Positions 35,546 through 45,432 are shown, counted from the stretch's first letter. The stretch is 64,000 bases of DNA from Rhodoblastus sp. 17X3 (GCF_030056575.1 NZ_JASHHX010000006.1:124001-188000); one strand, 5' to 3'. The notes: generated by a model not told the origin, from the letters alone. Numbers and translations: made by a program.

Positions 35546-37074
35546 GCGAGCCGGTCTGGCGGGTCGATTTGCCCGATGAGGCGGCCACCCGCGCTTTGGC
35601 CGTCGAGCTGGCCGGCATGGTCGGCGCCGGCGATCTGGTGACGTTGAGCGGCGATCTGGGCTCGGGCAAGACCACGTTCGCCCGCGCCATGATCCGCCGC
35701 CTGACCGGCGATCCCGATCTGGAGGCGCCGAGCCCGACCTTCACGCTGATGCAGGTTTATGACTCGGAAGCCTTTCCGATCGTCCATGCCGATCTCTACC
35801 GGGTGAAGGATCCCTCCGAGCTGGCCGAGCTGGGCTGGGATGAGGCCGCCGAGGGCGCGCTGGTGCTGGTCGAATGGGCGGAGCGCGCCGGCTCGGCCTT
35901 GTCGGCGGATCGTCTCGACATCGCGCTTTTCGCCGATTCGCGGCGCGGCCCGGATTTCCGCCGCGCCGAGATCGTCGGCCACGGGGCCGCCGCGCGCCGC
36001 CTGATCCGTCTGCGCGGCGCGCAAGCCCTGCTGGAGCGCTGCGGCTGGGACGAGGCTGAGCGCATTCACATGCAGGGCGACGCCTCGACGCGCGCCTATG
36101 AGCTTCTCGTCAAGCCGGACGGCGACAAGGCCGTGCTGATGATCGCGCCGCCCCGGCCCGACGGTCCGCCTGTGCGCGGCGGCAAGCCCTATAGCGCGCT
36201 GGCGCATCTCGCCGAAAACATCCGCCCCTTCGTCGCCATGGACGAGGCTTTGATCGCGCAGGGCTTTTCGGCGCCGCGGATTTTCGCCGCCGACCTCGAG
36301 GTCGGCCTCGCCGTGCTTGAATATCTCGGCGGGGAAGGCGTCGCCGGGAGCGCGGGGCCGATTCCGGAGCGCTATGCGGAAGCCGCCCTGCTACTCGCGC
36401 AATTGCACGCGCGCGACCTGCCGCGCGACATCATCTATTCCGGCGGGACCTATCGCATCCCGCCCTATGATCTCGAAGCTTTGCTGATCGAGGTGGAGCT
36501 GCTGGTCGAATGGTATGGGCCGCATGTCGCCGGACTTCAGCTCGCCTCCGGCGCGCGGGCGCAATATGAAAACGCCTGGCGTTCGGTTCTCGCCCGTCCG
36601 CTCGCCGAGCCGGCGACCTGGACCCTGCGCGACTATCATTCGCCCAACCTGCTCTGGCTGCCGGGCCGGCAGGGCGTCCAGCGCGTCGGGGTGATCGACT
36701 TCCAGGATTGCGTGCTCGGGCCGCCGGCCTATGATGTCGTCTCGCTGCTGCAGGATGCGCGGGTGACGGTGTCGGACGAGCTGGAGCTGAAGCTGCTTGG
36801 CGGCTATGCGCTGGCGCGCAAGAAGGCGCAGCCCGAATTCGACATGGCCTCTTTCGCAGCGGCCTATGCGATCATGGGCGCGCAACGCGCGAGCAAGATT
36901 CTCGGCATTTTCGCCCGGCTCGACAAGCGCGACGGCAAGCCCGCCTATCTCGCGCATATCCCGCGCGTGAAATCCTATCTCAAGAAAAATCTCGGCCATC
37001 CAGCCCTCGCCGATCTGAAAGCCTGGTTCGATCAATATCTGCCCCAGCTGTTCGCGCCGGAGGACCCGGCATGA
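35542..37074 (+). CDS. TsaE ATPase fused to AmgK-type sugar kinase
   Basis: A 510-residue two-domain protein. The N-terminal ~150 residues are TsaE: P-loop SGDLGSGKTTFARAM, SPTFTLMQVY and LVEWAERAG; TsaE works with TsaB and TsaD to make threonylcarbamoyl-adenosine at position 37 of tRNAs. The C-terminal ~330 residues are an aminoglycoside-phosphotransferase fold with the Brenner-type LRDYHSPNLLWLPG and IDFQDCVLGPPAYDVVSLLQD motifs, like AmgK, which phosphorylates N-acetylmuramate at the anomeric carbon. Coupled ATGA overlaps with divL before and murU after support AmgK. The fusion is known in alphaproteobacteria; the substrate has not been tested here. Confidence 0.88.
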   Translation: MSEPVWRVDLPDEAATRALAVELAGMVGAGDLVTLSGDLGSGKTTFARAMIRRLTGDPDLEAPSPTFTLMQVYDSEAFPIVHADLYRVKDPSELAELGWDEAAEGALVLVEWAERAGSALSADRLDIALFADSRRGPDFRRAEIVGHGAAARRLIRLRGAQALLERCGWDEAERIHMQGDASTRAYELLVKPDGDKAVLMIAPPRPDGPPVRGGKPYSALAHLAENIRPFVAMDEALIAQGFSAPRIFAADLEVGLAVLEYLGGEGVAGSAGPIPERYAEAALLLAQLHARDLPRDIIYSGGTYRIPPYDLEALLIEVELLVEWYGPHVAGLQLASGARAQYENAWRSVLARPLAEPATWTLRDYHSPNLLWLPGRQGVQRVGVIDFQDCVLGPPAYDVVSLLQDARVTVSDELELKLLGGYALARKKAQPEFDMASFAAAYAIMGAQRASKILGIFARLDKRDGKPAYLAHIPRVKSYLKKNLGHPALADLKAWFDQYLPQLFAPEDPA

Positions 37075-37796
37075 GCGCGCGGCCGGAAAAGGCTTTGGTT
37101 TTCGCCGCGGGCCTTGGCACGCGGATGCGTCCGATCACCCTGACCCTGCCCAAGCCTCTGGTGCGGATCGGCGGCAAGGCCATGCTCGATCACACGCTCG
37201 ACCGTCTCGAAGACGCGGGGGTGCGCGAAGCCATCGTCAATGTGCATTGGCTGGCCGATCAGGTCGAAGACCATCTGCGCGACCGTCGCGCGCCGCGAAT
37301 AAAGATTTCGGACGAGCGCGAAAAGCTGCTCGACCAGGGCGGCGGCATCGTCAAGGTTCTCGATCAATTCGCCGGCAAGCCCTTCTTCATCTGCAACACC
37401 GACGCGCTCTGGATCGATGAGCCCGAGCCGCAGATCGCGCGGCTCGCCCGCGCCTGGGACGGCGCGAAGATGGACGTGCTGCTGCTGCTTGCCGACATGA
37501 AGACAAGCCTCGGCGTCGAAGGGCGCGGCGACTTTTTCCGCGACGTTGAGGGGCGCCTGTCGCGGCCCCCGCCAGGCGAGGCGGCGCCCTATGTCTATAG
37601 CGGCGTCGGGATCATCAAATCGTCTTTGTTCGAAGGCTGTCCGCTCGAGCCCTTCCGCCTCGCGCCATTCTTTTTCGCCGCCGCCGCGCGCGGCCGCCTG
37701 TTCGGACTGCCGCTCAAGGGCCGCTGGCTTCATGTCGGCTCCCCCGAGGCGATCGAGGACGCGGAACAGGTTTATGCCGCCGCGACCACCGTGTGA
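37071..37796 (+). CDS. murU: MurU-type nucleotidyltransferase
   Basis: A 241-residue Rossmann-type nucleotidyltransferase. The signature FAAGLGTRMRPITLTLPKPLVRIGGKAML carries the G-x-G-T-R loop and the catalytic lysine; ICNTDALWID provides the metal-binding aspartate and PYVYSGVGIIKSSLF the sugar site. Beside AmgK it fits MurU, which converts N-acetylmuramate 1-phosphate to UDP-MurNAc, letting the cell recycle peptidoglycan and bypass the fosfomycin-sensitive MurA step. The start overlaps the fusion gene's stop (ATGA). A general mannose-1-phosphate guanylyltransferase is a less likely reading because of the context. Confidence 0.82.
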   Translation: MSARPEKALVFAAGLGTRMRPITLTLPKPLVRIGGKAMLDHTLDRLEDAGVREAIVNVHWLADQVEDHLRDRRAPRIKISDEREKLLDQGGGIVKVLDQFAGKPFFICNTDALWIDEPEPQIARLARAWDGAKMDVLLLLADMKTSLGVEGRGDFFRDVEGRLSRPPPGEAAPYVYSGVGIIKSSLFEGCPLEPFRLAPFFFAAAARGRLFGLPLKGRWLHVGSPEAIEDAEQVYAAATTV

Positions 37797-37821
37797 CGTA
37801 AAGGCGGCGGGGGAATTCGGC

Positions 37822-38214
37822 ATGACGCGGGAATGGGAAAAATCACCCTTCGCGAAAACGCCGGCTCCGCCTTATTACGCCGTGATCTTCGCCTCGCTGC
37901 GACGCCAAAGAGACGAAGGCGACGACGGCTATGCCGACATGGCGGAGAGGATGGCGGCTCTGGCCCTGCGGCAGCCTGGCTGCCTCGGCGCCGAGAGCGC
38001 GCGCAACGCCGACGGTTTCGGTCTGACGGTCTCCTATTTCGCCACCGAGGCCGATATCCTCGCCTGGAAGCGCCATGCGGAACATGTTCTGGCGCAGTCG
38101 CTCGGCCAGACGCGCTGGTATGAGCATTACGAAGTCCGCATCGCCAAGGTCGAACGCGCCTATTCCGGCCCGCAAGGGCGCGATATGGTTTCGCCTCAGG
38201 CCGTGAAGGATTGA
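37822..38214 (+). CDS. Antibiotic biosynthesis monooxygenase (ABM)-fold protein
   Basis: A 130-residue soluble protein with the ABM/YgiN dimeric alpha-beta barrel pattern: YYAVIFASLRR, YADMAERMAALALRQPGCLGAES, GLTVSYFATEADILAWKRHAEHV and RWYEHYEVRIAKVERAY. Characterised relatives oxidise quinone-like substrates without cofactors, but many have unknown roles. GGGGGAA precedes the ATG. It lies 25 bases after murU and 3 bases before addB, in the same run, and seems unrelated to DNA repair in function; I would not assign a substrate. Confidence 0.72.
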   Translation: MTREWEKSPFAKTPAPPYYAVIFASLRRQRDEGDDGYADMAERMAALALRQPGCLGAESARNADGFGLTVSYFATEADILAWKRHAEHVLAQSLGQTRWYEHYEVRIAKVERAYSGPQGRDMVSPQAVKD

Positions 38215-38217
38215 GAT

Positions 38218-41200
38218 TTGGCGCCGCGCGTTTTCACCATTCCCCCCGGCGCGCCGTTTCTCGAGGTTTTTGCGCGCGCGCTGCTCGATGGGCGGGTTGT
38301 TCCCGGCCTATCGCGCGAGTCCGGCCCGCTGGCTCTGGCCAAAGCGAAAATCTATGTGCCGACGCGCCGCGCGGGCCGCGCGCTCGCCGCTGAACTCGCG
38401 CGGCTGAGCGACGTCCCGGCCATTCTGCTACCGCGAATCCTGCCGCTCGGCGCGCTCGACGGCGAGAGCGGCCAAGAGGGTAACGGCGCCGGGCTCGACA
38501 ATCCGCTCGATCCCGAACTGCCGCGCGCGGCGGGCGATATCGAGCGGCGGATGATATTGGGCGAGCTGATCCTGGCCTGGGCGCGCCAGCTCAAACAGGC
38601 CATCGTCTCGATCGACGCCGACGGCGCGATCCATCACGCGCCGGAAACGCTTCTGGTCGCCTCCCATCCCGCCGACGCCTGGCGCCTGTCGGGCGAACTC
38701 GCCGCGCTGATCGACGAGATGATCATCGAGAATGTCGCCTGGCAGGGTCTTGAAAATCTTGGCGGCGAATTCGACGAATATTGGCGGATCACGCTGAAGT
38801 TTCTCGACATCGCGATCAAGGCTTGGCCCGCGCTGCAGGAGGCGCGCGGCTTCGTCGATCCGGCGCGGCGCCAGCAGGCCCTGATCGAGCGCGCGATCAA
38901 GAATGTTTCGCGCGAAGGCGATCCCGTCATCGCCATCGGCTCGACCGGTTCGAACATTGTCACGGCGCGGCTGCTGGCGGCGATCGCCCGGGCGGAGCAG
39001 GGCGCTGTGGTTTTGCCGGGGCTGGACCTTCATCTCGACGACGAGAGTTTCGCCGCGATCCAGGGCGAGGACGAGCCTTGCGCGACCCATCCGCAGGCCT
39101 TTCTCAAGCGCCTGATCGAAACCATCGGCATTTTACGCGCGGACGTCATGCCGCTCGGAGCGCCGAGCGGCGCGCTCGCCGCCCGCGACGCCTTTGCGTC
39201 CGAAGCTTTTCGCCCGGCGGACACCACGGATCTATGGCCTCTTTGGCGCGCCGCGCAGGAGCCCGGCGTGGTGGAGGCCGCTCTCGCCGATGTGGCGCTG
39301 ATCGAGGCGGCGGACGAGCGCGAGGAGGCTTTGGCCATCGCGGCCTGCCTGCGCGAGGCGTTGGAGCACAAGGACCGCACGGCGGCTCTGGCGACGCCGG
39401 ACCGCGCCCTTGCCGAGCGCGTGCGCGCCGAACTGCTGCGTTGGAATGTCGAGATCGACGATTCGGGCGGCTCCGCGCTCGCCGCCTCGCGCGCCGGGGT
39501 GATCGCGCGGCTGATCCTGCGGGCGCTTTCAGGCGCGGGCGCCGATTGGGCGGCGCTGCTGTCGCATCCGGATTTTTCGCTCGGCCTCGGCGACGACTCC
39601 GAGCGTCTGGCGCGCCTGTTCGAACTTGGCGTCTTGCGCGCAGAGGCGCGAGGCGTGCGCTGGCGCGATCGCATCGCTCCGGCGCAGGCGGCGGCGCAGG
39701 ATGACCACGCGCATCCGCGCCAGAAGGAAATTTCAACGGAAGACTGGACGGCGCTGCGGGATTTCGCCGAGAGGCTCGACGCCGCCTTCGCGCCCTTGCA
39801 GGCTTTGGCGCAGGCGGGCGAGATGGGGCTGAAGCCTTGGCTCGCGGCGCATCGCAAGGCGCTTGGCCTGATCGTGGCGGGCGACGAGGCGGCGCTGCCG
39901 GCGGGCGAGGACGGTGCGGCGCTTGAGCAGCTTTTCGCGGAACTGGAAAATGCCGCCAATGCGGTTTTCGCGTTCCACGCGGAAAGCTACGCCGCCTTCT
40001 TCGACGCGCTGATCGGCGAGCAGGTCCTGCGCGGACCGGCGCGCGCGCATCCGCGCCTGAAAATTCTCGGCCTGCTCGAAGCGCGCCTGATCGGCGTCGA
40101 TCGTCTGGTCATGGCCGGGCTGGACGAAACCATCTGGCCGCCGCGCGGCGAGACGGATTGCTTCCTCAACCGCTCGATGCGGGCGCAGCTTGGCCTCTCC
40201 TCGCCGGAGCGCCGCATCGGCCAGACCGCCCATGATTTCGCGCAAGGTTTTGGGTCGCCGGAAGTGGTGCTGAGCCGGGCGAGGAAGCGCGGCGGCTCTC
40301 CGACCAATCCATCGCGCTTTCTCCAGCGCATGGAGGCGCTCGCGGGCGCGGCGATCTTCGCGGATTTGCGGGCGCGCGGAAAGATCTGGCTCGATTTCGC
40401 GCGTCAGCTCGATTCGGCGAAGCTGGCCGCGCCGCTGTCGCGTCCGGCGCCGGCGCCGCCGCTCGCCTTGCGCCCGCAAAAACTCTCGGTGACGCGCATC
40501 GAAACCCTGCGCCGCGACCCTTATGCGATATATGCGGAATACATCCTGAAGCTTCAGGCCCTGCCGGAGCTCGATCAGGAGCCGGGCGTGCGTGAAATCG
40601 GCACGGCTCTGCACGACGCCTTGGAGCAATTTGGTCGCTTGCACCCGAGCGGACCTCTTCCCGGCGACGCGCGTGAAAAGCTGGTCGCGCTGGCGCGGGA
40701 AAAACTCGCAGATTTCATCGAGGACGCGGAATTTCTCGCCTTCCGCTGGCCGCGTCTGCTTCAGGGCCTCGATGTCTTTCTGGCCTTCGAGGCGGAGCGG
40801 CGTCCGCAAATCGAGAGCCTCGCCGTCGAGGTCGGCGGCCGTTTGACCATTTCTCTGGAGGATGGGACGGATTTTGCGCTCACAGCCAAGGCCGACCGCA
40901 TCGAATTGCTGAAGGACGGAACAGCCGCCGTGGTCGATTACAAGAGCGGACGCCCGCCGAGCGACAAGGAAGTGCGCGCCGGCTGGTCGCCCCAGCTCAC
41001 ACTGGAGGCCGCCATGATCGAACGCGGCGCCTTCCGCGGCGTTCCCGCGCGCGACGTGGCCGACGCCTTTTACGTGCCGATCGGCGGGGGCGGCGGCGGC
41101 AAGCCGCGGGGACTCTCCAATGCGAAGGAAAAGCCCTTCCCCGAACTGGTCGCCGGTCATTATGACGAACTCGTCCGGCTGCTGAATGATTTCCGCGACC

Positions 41201-41325
41201 CGGCGCGAGGCTATCCGGCGCGGCCCTTCCCGCAATTCGCCTTGCGCTACAATGATTACGACCATCTCGCCCGCACGCGGGAATGGTCGGCGTCGGGCGC
41301 CGCCGAGGGCGGGGACGAGGCATGA
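38218..41325 (+). CDS. addB: Double-strand break repair protein AddB
   Basis: A 1035-residue subunit of the AddAB helicase-nuclease. It has the alphaproteobacterial AddB N-terminus (FTIPPGAPFLEVFARALLDG, then YVPTRRAGRALAAELA) and a UvrD-like but degenerate helicase body; the C-terminal nuclease domain shows AAVVDYKSGRPPSDKEVRAGWSPQLTLEA, the DxK and QL motif of RecB-type PD-(D/E)xK nucleases. With AddA it processes DNA ends for RecA. The start is TTG with AAGGA about ten bases upstream. Its stop overlaps the addA start, giving strong coupling. Confidence 0.93.
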   Translation: MAPRVFTIPPGAPFLEVFARALLDGRVVPGLSRESGPLALAKAKIYVPTRRAGRALAAELARLSDVPAILLPRILPLGALDGESGQEGNGAGLDNPLDPELPRAAGDIERRMILGELILAWARQLKQAIVSIDADGAIHHAPETLLVASHPADAWRLSGELAALIDEMIIENVAWQGLENLGGEFDEYWRITLKFLDIAIKAWPALQEARGFVDPARRQQALIERAIKNVSREGDPVIAIGSTGSNIVTARLLAAIARAEQGAVVLPGLDLHLDDESFAAIQGEDEPCATHPQAFLKRLIETIGILRADVMPLGAPSGALAARDAFASEAFRPADTTDLWPLWRAAQEPGVVEAALADVALIEAADEREEALAIAACLREALEHKDRTAALATPDRALAERVRAELLRWNVEIDDSGGSALAASRAGVIARLILRALSGAGADWAALLSHPDFSLGLGDDSERLARLFELGVLRAEARGVRWRDRIAPAQAAAQDDHAHPRQKEISTEDWTALRDFAERLDAAFAPLQALAQAGEMGLKPWLAAHRKALGLIVAGDEAALPAGEDGAALEQLFAELENAANAVFAFHAESYAAFFDALIGEQVLRGPARAHPRLKILGLLEARLIGVDRLVMAGLDETIWPPRGETDCFLNRSMRAQLGLSSPERRIGQTAHDFAQGFGSPEVVLSRARKRGGSPTNPSRFLQRMEALAGAAIFADLRARGKIWLDFARQLDSAKLAAPLSRPAPAPPLALRPQKLSVTRIETLRRDPYAIYAEYILKLQALPELDQEPGVREIGTALHDALEQFGRLHPSGPLPGDAREKLVALAREKLADFIEDAEFLAFRWPRLLQGLDVFLAFEAERRPQIESLAVEVGGRLTISLEDGTDFALTAKADRIELLKDGTAAVVDYKSGRPPSDKEVRAGWSPQLTLEAAMIERGAFRGVPARDVADAFYVPIGGGGGGKPRGLSNAKEKPFPELVAGHYDELVRLLNDFRDPARGYPARPFPQFALRYNDYDHLARTREWSASGAAEGGDEA

Positions 41326-44300
41326 GCGGCGCGCGCCTTATTCCGGACGACACCAAGGCGCGGCAGGCCAAGGCCTCGGACCCGCGCAATTCGGCCTGGG
41401 TTTCGGCCAATGCGGGTTCCGGCAAGACCCATGTGCTGGCGCAAAGGGTGATCCGCCTGCTGCTCGCGCATTACGAGCCGGGCCGCATCCTCTGCCTCAC
41501 CTTCACCAAGGCGGCGGCGGCCAATATGGCCGAACGCGTGTTCCAGAAACTGGCGGAATGGACCGCGCTCGACGACGCCGCGCTGGCGGCGGCGATCGCG
41601 GCGACCGGCGCGCCGCGCCCGGAGCGGAAAGAGGATCTCGATTTCGCCCGCAAACTCTTCGCGCGCGCGGTCGAGACCCCGGGCGGCCTGAAGATCCAGA
41701 CGCTGCACGCCTTTTGCGAGCGCGTGCTGCACGCCGCCCCCTTCGAGGCCAATGTCGCGGCGGGTTTCGTCGTCGTCGAGGATGTCGAGCAGCAGCAATT
41801 GATCGCGCGGGCGCGCCGCGACGTGCTGGCGAAGGCGGAGCGCGACGCAAAACTTGGCGCGGCTCTGGAGCGGGTCGCGCATGACGCCGGGCTGGTGTTC
41901 GACAAATTGCTGGAGGAGGCGCTAGGCCGGCGCGCGTTTTTTCGCGCCGGGACGCCGCAAGCCTTGTGCGCAGCGTTGGGCCTTGCGCCCGGCGACAAGC
42001 CGGAGGCCCTGCGCGCGGAGATGCTGGAAGGGGGAGGCGGGCCGGAAAGCTGGCTGGATTTCGCCGCCTTCCTTCGCTGCGGCAAGAAGACCGACAACGA
42101 CAATGCGGGCGCCTTCGAGCAGGCCCATCGCCATCGAGAAGCCGGCTGCTTCGACGAGGCGCGCGAGGCGCTGTTCAGCGTCTTTTTCACGGGCAAGGGC
42201 GAACCGGCGAAACGCCTGCTGACCGGCGATCTCGCCAAGGCCCGGCCCGAAATGCTCGTTGGACTCGAACGCGAGCAAATGCGGCTGTTCGGTCTGCGCG
42301 AAAAAATGAAGGCGGCGGAGACCGCCGAGCGCAGCCTCGCCCTGAGCCTGCTCGTCAACGCCATTCTCGACCGCTACGAGGCGCTGAAGGCCGAGCGGCA
42401 GATGCTCGATTTCGAAGACCTCATCTCCCGCACCCGCGCCTTGCTCTCTCGCTCCTCCGCGCGCTGGGCGCTGCAGAAACTCGACGCCGGCATCGATCAT
42501 ATTCTGGTCGATGAGGCGCAGGACACCAGCGCCGCGCAATGGGAGATTCTCGACCGCATTTCGGAAGATTTTTTCGCGGGCGAAGGGCAGGCGCGGCGCG
42601 CCCGCAGCTTTTTCGCGGTGGGCGACGAGAAACAGTCGATCTTCTCCTTTCAGGGCGCCGAGCCTGCGCTGTTTGCGCGCAAGAAGGTCGAATTCGAGAA
42701 AAAGGCCCTTGGCGCGCAAAAGCCGTTCGAAGCCGTCGAACTGACGTTGTCCTTCCGCTCCGCGCCGGGCGTGCTGGAAGCCGTAGACAAGGTCTTTTCT
42801 TTCCCCGCGCATTTTCGCGGCCTCTCCGCGCAGGAGGACAATGTCTGCACGGTGCACGAGGCATGGAAACGCGAAGCGCCGTCGCGGGTGGAAATCTGGG
42901 ATGTGATCGCGCCCGGCGACAAGGAGGAGCGCCGCGACTGGCGCCTGCCGCTCGATTTCCGCGACCAGGCCGATCCGCCGGTTGCGGCGGCGCGGCGCAT
43001 CGCCGAGACGATCCGGCTCTGGCTGGAGCTGGGCTCTGGCGAGACATTGTTTGAAAACGGCGTGCGCCGTCCGGTCCGTCCAGGCGACATCATGATCCTG
43101 GTGCGCCGACGCGACTCCTTTTTCGACGCCATGATCCGCGCCTTGCGCGAAAAAAACGTGCCGGCGGCGGGCGCGGACCGGCTGAAGCTCGCGGAGCATA
43201 TCGCGGTGATGGACCTTGCCGCCATCGGCCGCGCGGCGTTGCTCCCCGAAGACGATCTCACCCTCGCCACGGCGCTGAAGACGCCCTTGTTCGGCTTCGA
43301 CGACGAAGACCTGATCCGCATCGCGCCGGGGCGGACGGGCTCGCTCCATGATGCGCTGCGCGCCTCAGCCGAGATGAAATATCAAGCCGCCTGCGGAAAA
43401 CTCGACCTGCTGCGCCAGATGGGCCGGACCCTGCCGCCCTTCGCCTTCTATGCCCGCCTGCTCGGGCCGCGCGGCGGGCGGCGGGCCTTTCTCGCGCGGC
43501 TTGGGCCCGAGGCCGGCGACGCACTCGATGAGTTCCTCAATCTCGCTTTGGCCCATGAGAGCGCCCGCGCGCCGTCGCTCGCCGCCTTTCTTGCCGAAGT
43601 CGCGGCGCTTGACGTTTCGATCAAGCGCGACATGGACCTCACCTCGTCCTTCGTGCGGGTGATGACCGTTCACGCCGCCAAGGGGCTTGAAGCAAAAATC
43701 GTTTTCCTGCCAGACGTTTGCGCCGCGCCGGTCGGCAATCGCGACGGCTCGCTGTTTCCGCTCGCGTCAGCGCAGGGCGATCTGCTTGCCTGGTCGCCGA
43801 AGAAGGATCTCGATTGTTCCGCCGTCGCGGCATCCCGCGCGGCGCGGCGCGAGGCGGCGGGCGAGGAATATCGCCGCTTGCTCTATGTCGCCATGACCCG
43901 CGCCGAGGAGCGGCTCTATATCGCGGGCCATCGTGGCGCGAGGGCGATCTCGCCTGAAAGCTGGCGGGCCTTCATCGAGTTTGCGCTGCTTGAGGGCGCG
44001 ACCGAGGCGCCCGCGCCCTGGGGAGGGGACGACAAGGTTCTGCGATTCGGGCCGGAGGACACCGCGCCGCAGTCGCCGCTGGCCGCATCCGCTCCCGCGC
44101 CGGAGCAGGCTGCGGCGTCGCCGCCCGCATGGCTGTTCGCGCCGGCGCCAGCGGAAGCCGCCGCCGCGCCGCCTCTGCGCCCGTCGAGCGCTTTGGAGGG
44201 GGCCGATCAAGCGCTCGCGGACGAATCAGCGCTGTCGCCGCAGCGCGCCCAGGCGCTGGAAGAGGGGCGTCTCGCCCATCGCCTGCTGCAATTCCTGCCG

Positions 44301-44807
44301 GACCTTCCGCAAGACGCGCGGCGCGAGGCCGGCTTGCGCGATCTCGCCGGGCAAGGTCTCGCGCCCGTGCGGGCGGAAAAGCTCACGGGCGCCGTGCTCG
44401 CCATTCTGGACGATCCGCGCCTTGCGCCCTTGTTCGGCGCGAAATCCGTCGCCGAGGCGCGGATCGCCGCGCGACTGCCCCGGCCCGGGGGCGGATTCGT
44501 CGATATCGCGGGCTCCATCGACCGCATGGCGGAAACGCAAGCCGGCGTCTGGCTCGTCGATTACAAGATGGGAGCGCCGCGCGCCGCCCGCCGCCCGGTC
44601 TATGCCGCACAGCTCGCGCTTTATCGTGCGGCGGTCGCCCAGCTTTACCCTGGCAAGCCCGTGCGCTGCTTTCTCATCCACGCCTCGGGGCCAGTGGTGT
44701 CGGAGATCGAGGCCGCCGAGCTTGACGCCGCCAAGAGTGCGGCCATGAGCGCCGCCATGGGCGCAAACATGAGCGCCGCCTTGCGCGAAAGCCGGGGATC
44801 GAATTAG
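41322..44807 (+). CDS. addA: Double-strand break repair helicase AddA
   Basis: A 1161-residue UvrD-family helicase with a C-terminal nuclease. Motif I is VSANAGSGKTHVLAQRV, Ia LTFTKAAAANMAERV, II HILVDEAQDTSAAQWEIL, III FAVGDEKQSIFSFQGAEP, IV LTLSFRSAPGVLE, V TVHAAKGLEAKIVFLPD and VI RLLYVAMTRAEERLYIAG. The nuclease at the end has GVWLVDYKMGAPRAARRP followed by AAQLALYRAAV. The complex degrades linear ends until it meets a Chi-like site. The ATG lies in the addB stop (ATGA); a longer upstream reading overlaps addB and is rejected. The stop codon lies inside an Irr-like box for the next operon. Confidence 0.95.
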   Translation: MSGARLIPDDTKARQAKASDPRNSAWVSANAGSGKTHVLAQRVIRLLLAHYEPGRILCLTFTKAAAANMAERVFQKLAEWTALDDAALAAAIAATGAPRPERKEDLDFARKLFARAVETPGGLKIQTLHAFCERVLHAAPFEANVAAGFVVVEDVEQQQLIARARRDVLAKAERDAKLGAALERVAHDAGLVFDKLLEEALGRRAFFRAGTPQALCAALGLAPGDKPEALRAEMLEGGGGPESWLDFAAFLRCGKKTDNDNAGAFEQAHRHREAGCFDEAREALFSVFFTGKGEPAKRLLTGDLAKARPEMLVGLEREQMRLFGLREKMKAAETAERSLALSLLVNAILDRYEALKAERQMLDFEDLISRTRALLSRSSARWALQKLDAGIDHILVDEAQDTSAAQWEILDRISEDFFAGEGQARRARSFFAVGDEKQSIFSFQGAEPALFARKKVEFEKKALGAQKPFEAVELTLSFRSAPGVLEAVDKVFSFPAHFRGLSAQEDNVCTVHEAWKREAPSRVEIWDVIAPGDKEERRDWRLPLDFRDQADPPVAAARRIAETIRLWLELGSGETLFENGVRRPVRPGDIMILVRRRDSFFDAMIRALREKNVPAAGADRLKLAEHIAVMDLAAIGRAALLPEDDLTLATALKTPLFGFDDEDLIRIAPGRTGSLHDALRASAEMKYQAACGKLDLLRQMGRTLPPFAFYARLLGPRGGRRAFLARLGPEAGDALDEFLNLALAHESARAPSLAAFLAEVAALDVSIKRDMDLTSSFVRVMTVHAAKGLEAKIVFLPDVCAAPVGNRDGSLFPLASAQGDLLAWSPKKDLDCSAVAASRAARREAAGEEYRRLLYVAMTRAEERLYIAGHRGARAISPESWRAFIEFALLEGATEAPAPWGGDDKVLRFGPEDTAPQSPLAASAPAPEQAAASPPAWLFAPAPAEAAAAPPLRPSSALEGADQALADESALSPQRAQALEEGRLAHRLLQFLPDLPQDARREAGLRDLAGQGLAPVRAEKLTGAVLAILDDPRLAPLFGAKSVAEARIAARLPRPGGGFVDIAGSIDRMAETQAGVWLVDYKMGAPRAARRPVYAAQLALYRAAVAQLYPGKPVRCFLIHASGPVVSEIEAAELDAAKSAAMSAAMGANMSAALRESRGSN

Positions 44808-44819
44808 AAATTTTCTAAA
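44803..44819 (+). promoter_or_regulatory. ICE/Irr-type iron box upstream of ftrABCD
   Basis: ATTAGAA-ATT-TTCTAAA matches the published alphaproteobacterial iron control element TTTAGAA-NNN-TTCTAAA at every fixed position except the first base. It overlaps the addA stop codon, 63 bases before the ftrA start. Irr binds such boxes under iron limitation and may activate or repress depending on position. The promoter could not be placed. Confidence 0.7.
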
Positions 44820-44882
44820 CAAGCCGGATTTGATTGCGGGACGACGGCCGATGTCCAAACTGGCGGAAAAGGAGTTCTCCGA

Positions 44883-45431
44883 ATGAAATTCGTGCCGCTG
44901 AAAGCCTGCCTTGCCGCCGTCGCGCTTCTTGGCGCGGGGTCCTTCGCGCTGGCCAAGGAAACGCCGGTCGGCAAGCCGCAATCCGTCGGCGGCATGGAGA
45001 TCGGCGCGGTCTATCTCCAGCCGATCGAGATGGAGCCGGCGGGCATGATGCGCGACGCCAAGGAGTCCGACGTGCATCTCGAAGCCGACATCCATGCCGG
45101 CAAGGAAAATCCCAACGGCTTCGCCAAGGGCGACTGGATTCCCTATCTCGTCATTGGCTACGAATTGACCAAGGAAGGCTCGGACGAAAAGCGCAAGGGC
45201 GATTTCATGCCGATGGTCGCCAGCGACGGGCCGCATTATGGCGACAACGTCAAGCTGATGGGCGCGGGCCGCTACAAGCTGACGCTGCATATCGCGCCCC
45301 CGGACAGCAATCCCCATGCGCATTTCGGCCGCCATGTCGACAAGGAAACGGGCGTCGGGCCCTGGTTCGCGCCTTTCGACGCCGTATATGAATTCACCTA
45401 TGCCGGCACCGGCAAGAAGGGTGCCTATTGA
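44883..45431 (+). CDS. ftrA: P19/FtrA-like periplasmic iron-binding protein
   Basis: A 182-residue periplasmic protein. A Sec signal (VPLKACLAAVALLGAGSFALA) precedes the Tp34/P19 fold with the metal ligands on GGMEIGAVYLQPIEMEP, DVHLEADIHA, DGPHYGDNV and NPHAHFGRHVDKETGVGPWF. P19 proteins bind copper and iron and present iron to the FTR1-type permease. It is the first gene of the operon, with AAGGAG eight bases before the ATG and an Irr-like box upstream. Known relatives: FtrA of Bordetella/Brucella, FetP, P19 of Campylobacter. Confidence 0.88.
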   Translation: MKFVPLKACLAAVALLGAGSFALAKETPVGKPQSVGGMEIGAVYLQPIEMEPAGMMRDAKESDVHLEADIHAGKENPNGFAKGDWIPYLVIGYELTKEGSDEKRKGDFMPMVASDGPHYGDNVKLMGAGRYKLTLHIAPPDSNPHAHFGRHVDKETGVGPWFAPFDAVYEFTYAGTGKKGAY

Positions 45432-45432
45432 G

